From Planctomycetaceae bacterium (GTDB lineage Bacteria > Planctomycetota > Planctomycetia > Pirellulales > Lacipirellulaceae): a stretch of DNA of 8,308 bases. Under the pieces are notes generated by a model. The model was not told the origin of the DNA. It made no database searches and saw only the letters and a program-made list of their open reading frames with translations. Of the stretch, positions 7,823 to 8,308 are shown one piece after another (positions within the stretch are counted from its first letter, which is position 1; every line of letters starts with the position of its first letter). The stretch spans positions 1-8,308 of the forward strand of contig PATG01000015.1 in NCBI GenBank assembly GCA_002713555.1, written 5' to 3'. A program made the position numbers and the translations under genes.

Positions 7823-8011
7823 TCATGAGGCTGCGGCCACAGAAATGAATGAAATAGAAGGTTTGGGGTAACAGGATGAGAGACTTCCCTGAGGAAGCAG
7901 TTGCCCGGAAGACAGATCTGCCATCAATGCGTACGCCGGCCCCCACCCCTGGAGCTCAGATCCCCTGGCACTCAGATTCAGGTGCACACCGCGACACGTT
8001 ACCGGAGCCAT
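7823..8011 (-). pseudogene. Possible decayed synthase C-terminal copy, in frame after tandem stops (tentative)
   Basis: The synthase ends GAT TGA TGA and is followed immediately, in the same frame, by an ATG opening 62 codons. The predicted peptide resembles no family I know and has no Shine-Dalgarno. Part of it can be aligned by eye with the synthase end: 'LNLSARGSE' with 'LNFESPDPE', and 'DLSSGQLL' with 'DLSPGNSFL', with a two-codon gap between these blocks. This may be the remnant of a duplicated C-terminus or chance similarity. I do not regard it as an expressed gene. Confidence 0.25.
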
Positions 8012-8014
8012 TCA

Positions 8015-8308
8015 TCAATCGTCTACACGTGAAACTACCAAGGCAGCCGCTTGAGCCTGAGGGGTGACATTCAGTTTGAGAAAGCTATTGCCGGGTGAAA
8101 GATCGCCCGTGGTTGTGACCGCCAGAGGAGCAGCCTCAGGATCGGGGGATTCGAAATTTAGCGTCTGGAATAAGCGATCATGTTGCAAGGCTAATAGACT
8201 TGCGGCGAATTCGACCATGCCACCGCCAGCACCCAAATTGCCGAAATAACTCTTTACGGCAATCAGAGGGATCGTTTTGCTATGCTGCCCTAAGACTTCT
8301 TGCAGTAC
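8015..8308 (-). CDS. Beta-ketoacyl-ACP synthase family protein, C-terminal 97 residues (5' end outside window)
   Basis: The frame is open to the right edge, so only the C-terminus is seen. It aligns by eye with the end of FabF: 'VKSYFGNLGAGGGMVE' matches 'TKSMTGHLLGAAGAVE', 'SLLALQHDRLFQTLNFESPDPE' covers the '[21 protein letters not shown]' region, and 'GNSF' matches 'CNSF'. FabF-type enzymes condense malonyl-ACP with an acyl chain using a Cys-His-His set. Here the active-site Lys is kept (8252-8254), but the His of the KS-motif is Asn (8237-8239), and the glycine-rich 'FGFGGTN' loop is replaced by 'FLKLNVTPQAQ'. Whether the nucleophilic Cys and other His exist cannot be seen. It could be a polyketide- or lipid-type synthase of planctomycetes, or a partner subunit without full activity. 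Stop is TGA (8017-8015), followed by a second in-frame TGA. Confidence 0.85.
   Translation of the reverse strand, partial: VLQEVLGQHSKTIPLIAVKSYFGNLGAGGGMVEFAASLLALQHDRLFQTLNFESPDPEAAPLAVTTTGDLSPGNSFLKLNVTPQAQAAALVVSRVDD

Larger units (their letters stand above)
7489..8014. other. About 0.5 kb gap between the synthase gene and nusA
   Basis: No gene is confidently supported here. It contains, on the minus strand, a possible decayed coding stretch after the synthase (7823-8011), a candidate TTGACA promoter (7732-7760), a weak hairpin with T-run (7700-7727), four TGGCA motifs (7573-7681) and the nusA Shine-Dalgarno GGAG. I find no tRNA, rimP or riboswitch that I recognise. Confidence 0.5.

Noticed and set aside
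7884..7897. CTTCC-CTGA-GGAAG hairpin as a terminator for the synthase gene
   Set aside because: The stem is only 5 bp and no T-run follows on the minus strand.

Overview
The window looks like chromosomal DNA of a Planctomycetota bacterium, probably near Pirellula or Rhodopirellula. This is inferred from recognised protein types, not from a marker gene. The clues are a c554-type multihaem cytochrome, a lysine-rich protein on an endonuclease III-like fold, an acyl synthase end reading 'KSYFGNLGAG', and an information-processing cluster spread over wide gaps. No mobile element, CRISPR array, tRNA or rRNA is visible.

Layout: positions 2-493 (+) hold the C-terminal part of a four-haem cytochrome c whose N-terminus lies outside the window. 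Everything else is on the minus strand. In the direction of transcription, right to left, it runs: the C-terminal 97 residues of a divergent beta-ketoacyl-ACP synthase (8308-8015); a gap of about 0.5 kb with a possible promoter and leader; nusA (7488-6049); a 332 bp gap; infB (5716-2939); a terminator-like hairpin; rbfA (2803-2402); a gene of unknown function with an endonuclease III-like body and a histone H1-like tail (2309-1293); and a YebC/TACO1-family gene (1239-490). The yebC stop codon overlaps the cytochrome stop codon inside one TTAA.

The core is the widespread nusA-infB-rbfA cluster, covering transcription elongation, translation initiation and 30S maturation. It is less compact than usual: rimP, ylxR and the L7Ae-like ylxQ gene are not here, and the gaps are large enough for separate promoters. 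YebC at the distal end fits the translation theme.

The most unusual gene is 1293-2309. Its first ~224 residues align by eye with the endonuclease III fold but lack the catalytic Asp, the hairpin signature and the Fe-S cysteines, and its last 114 residues are about 40% lysine. It is best seen as a candidate nucleoid or nucleic-acid-binding protein derived from a repair glycosylase. The second is the synthase fragment, where the active-site His of the KSG-H motif is Asn and the usual glycine-rich C-terminal loop is replaced. I see no clear new multi-gene system.
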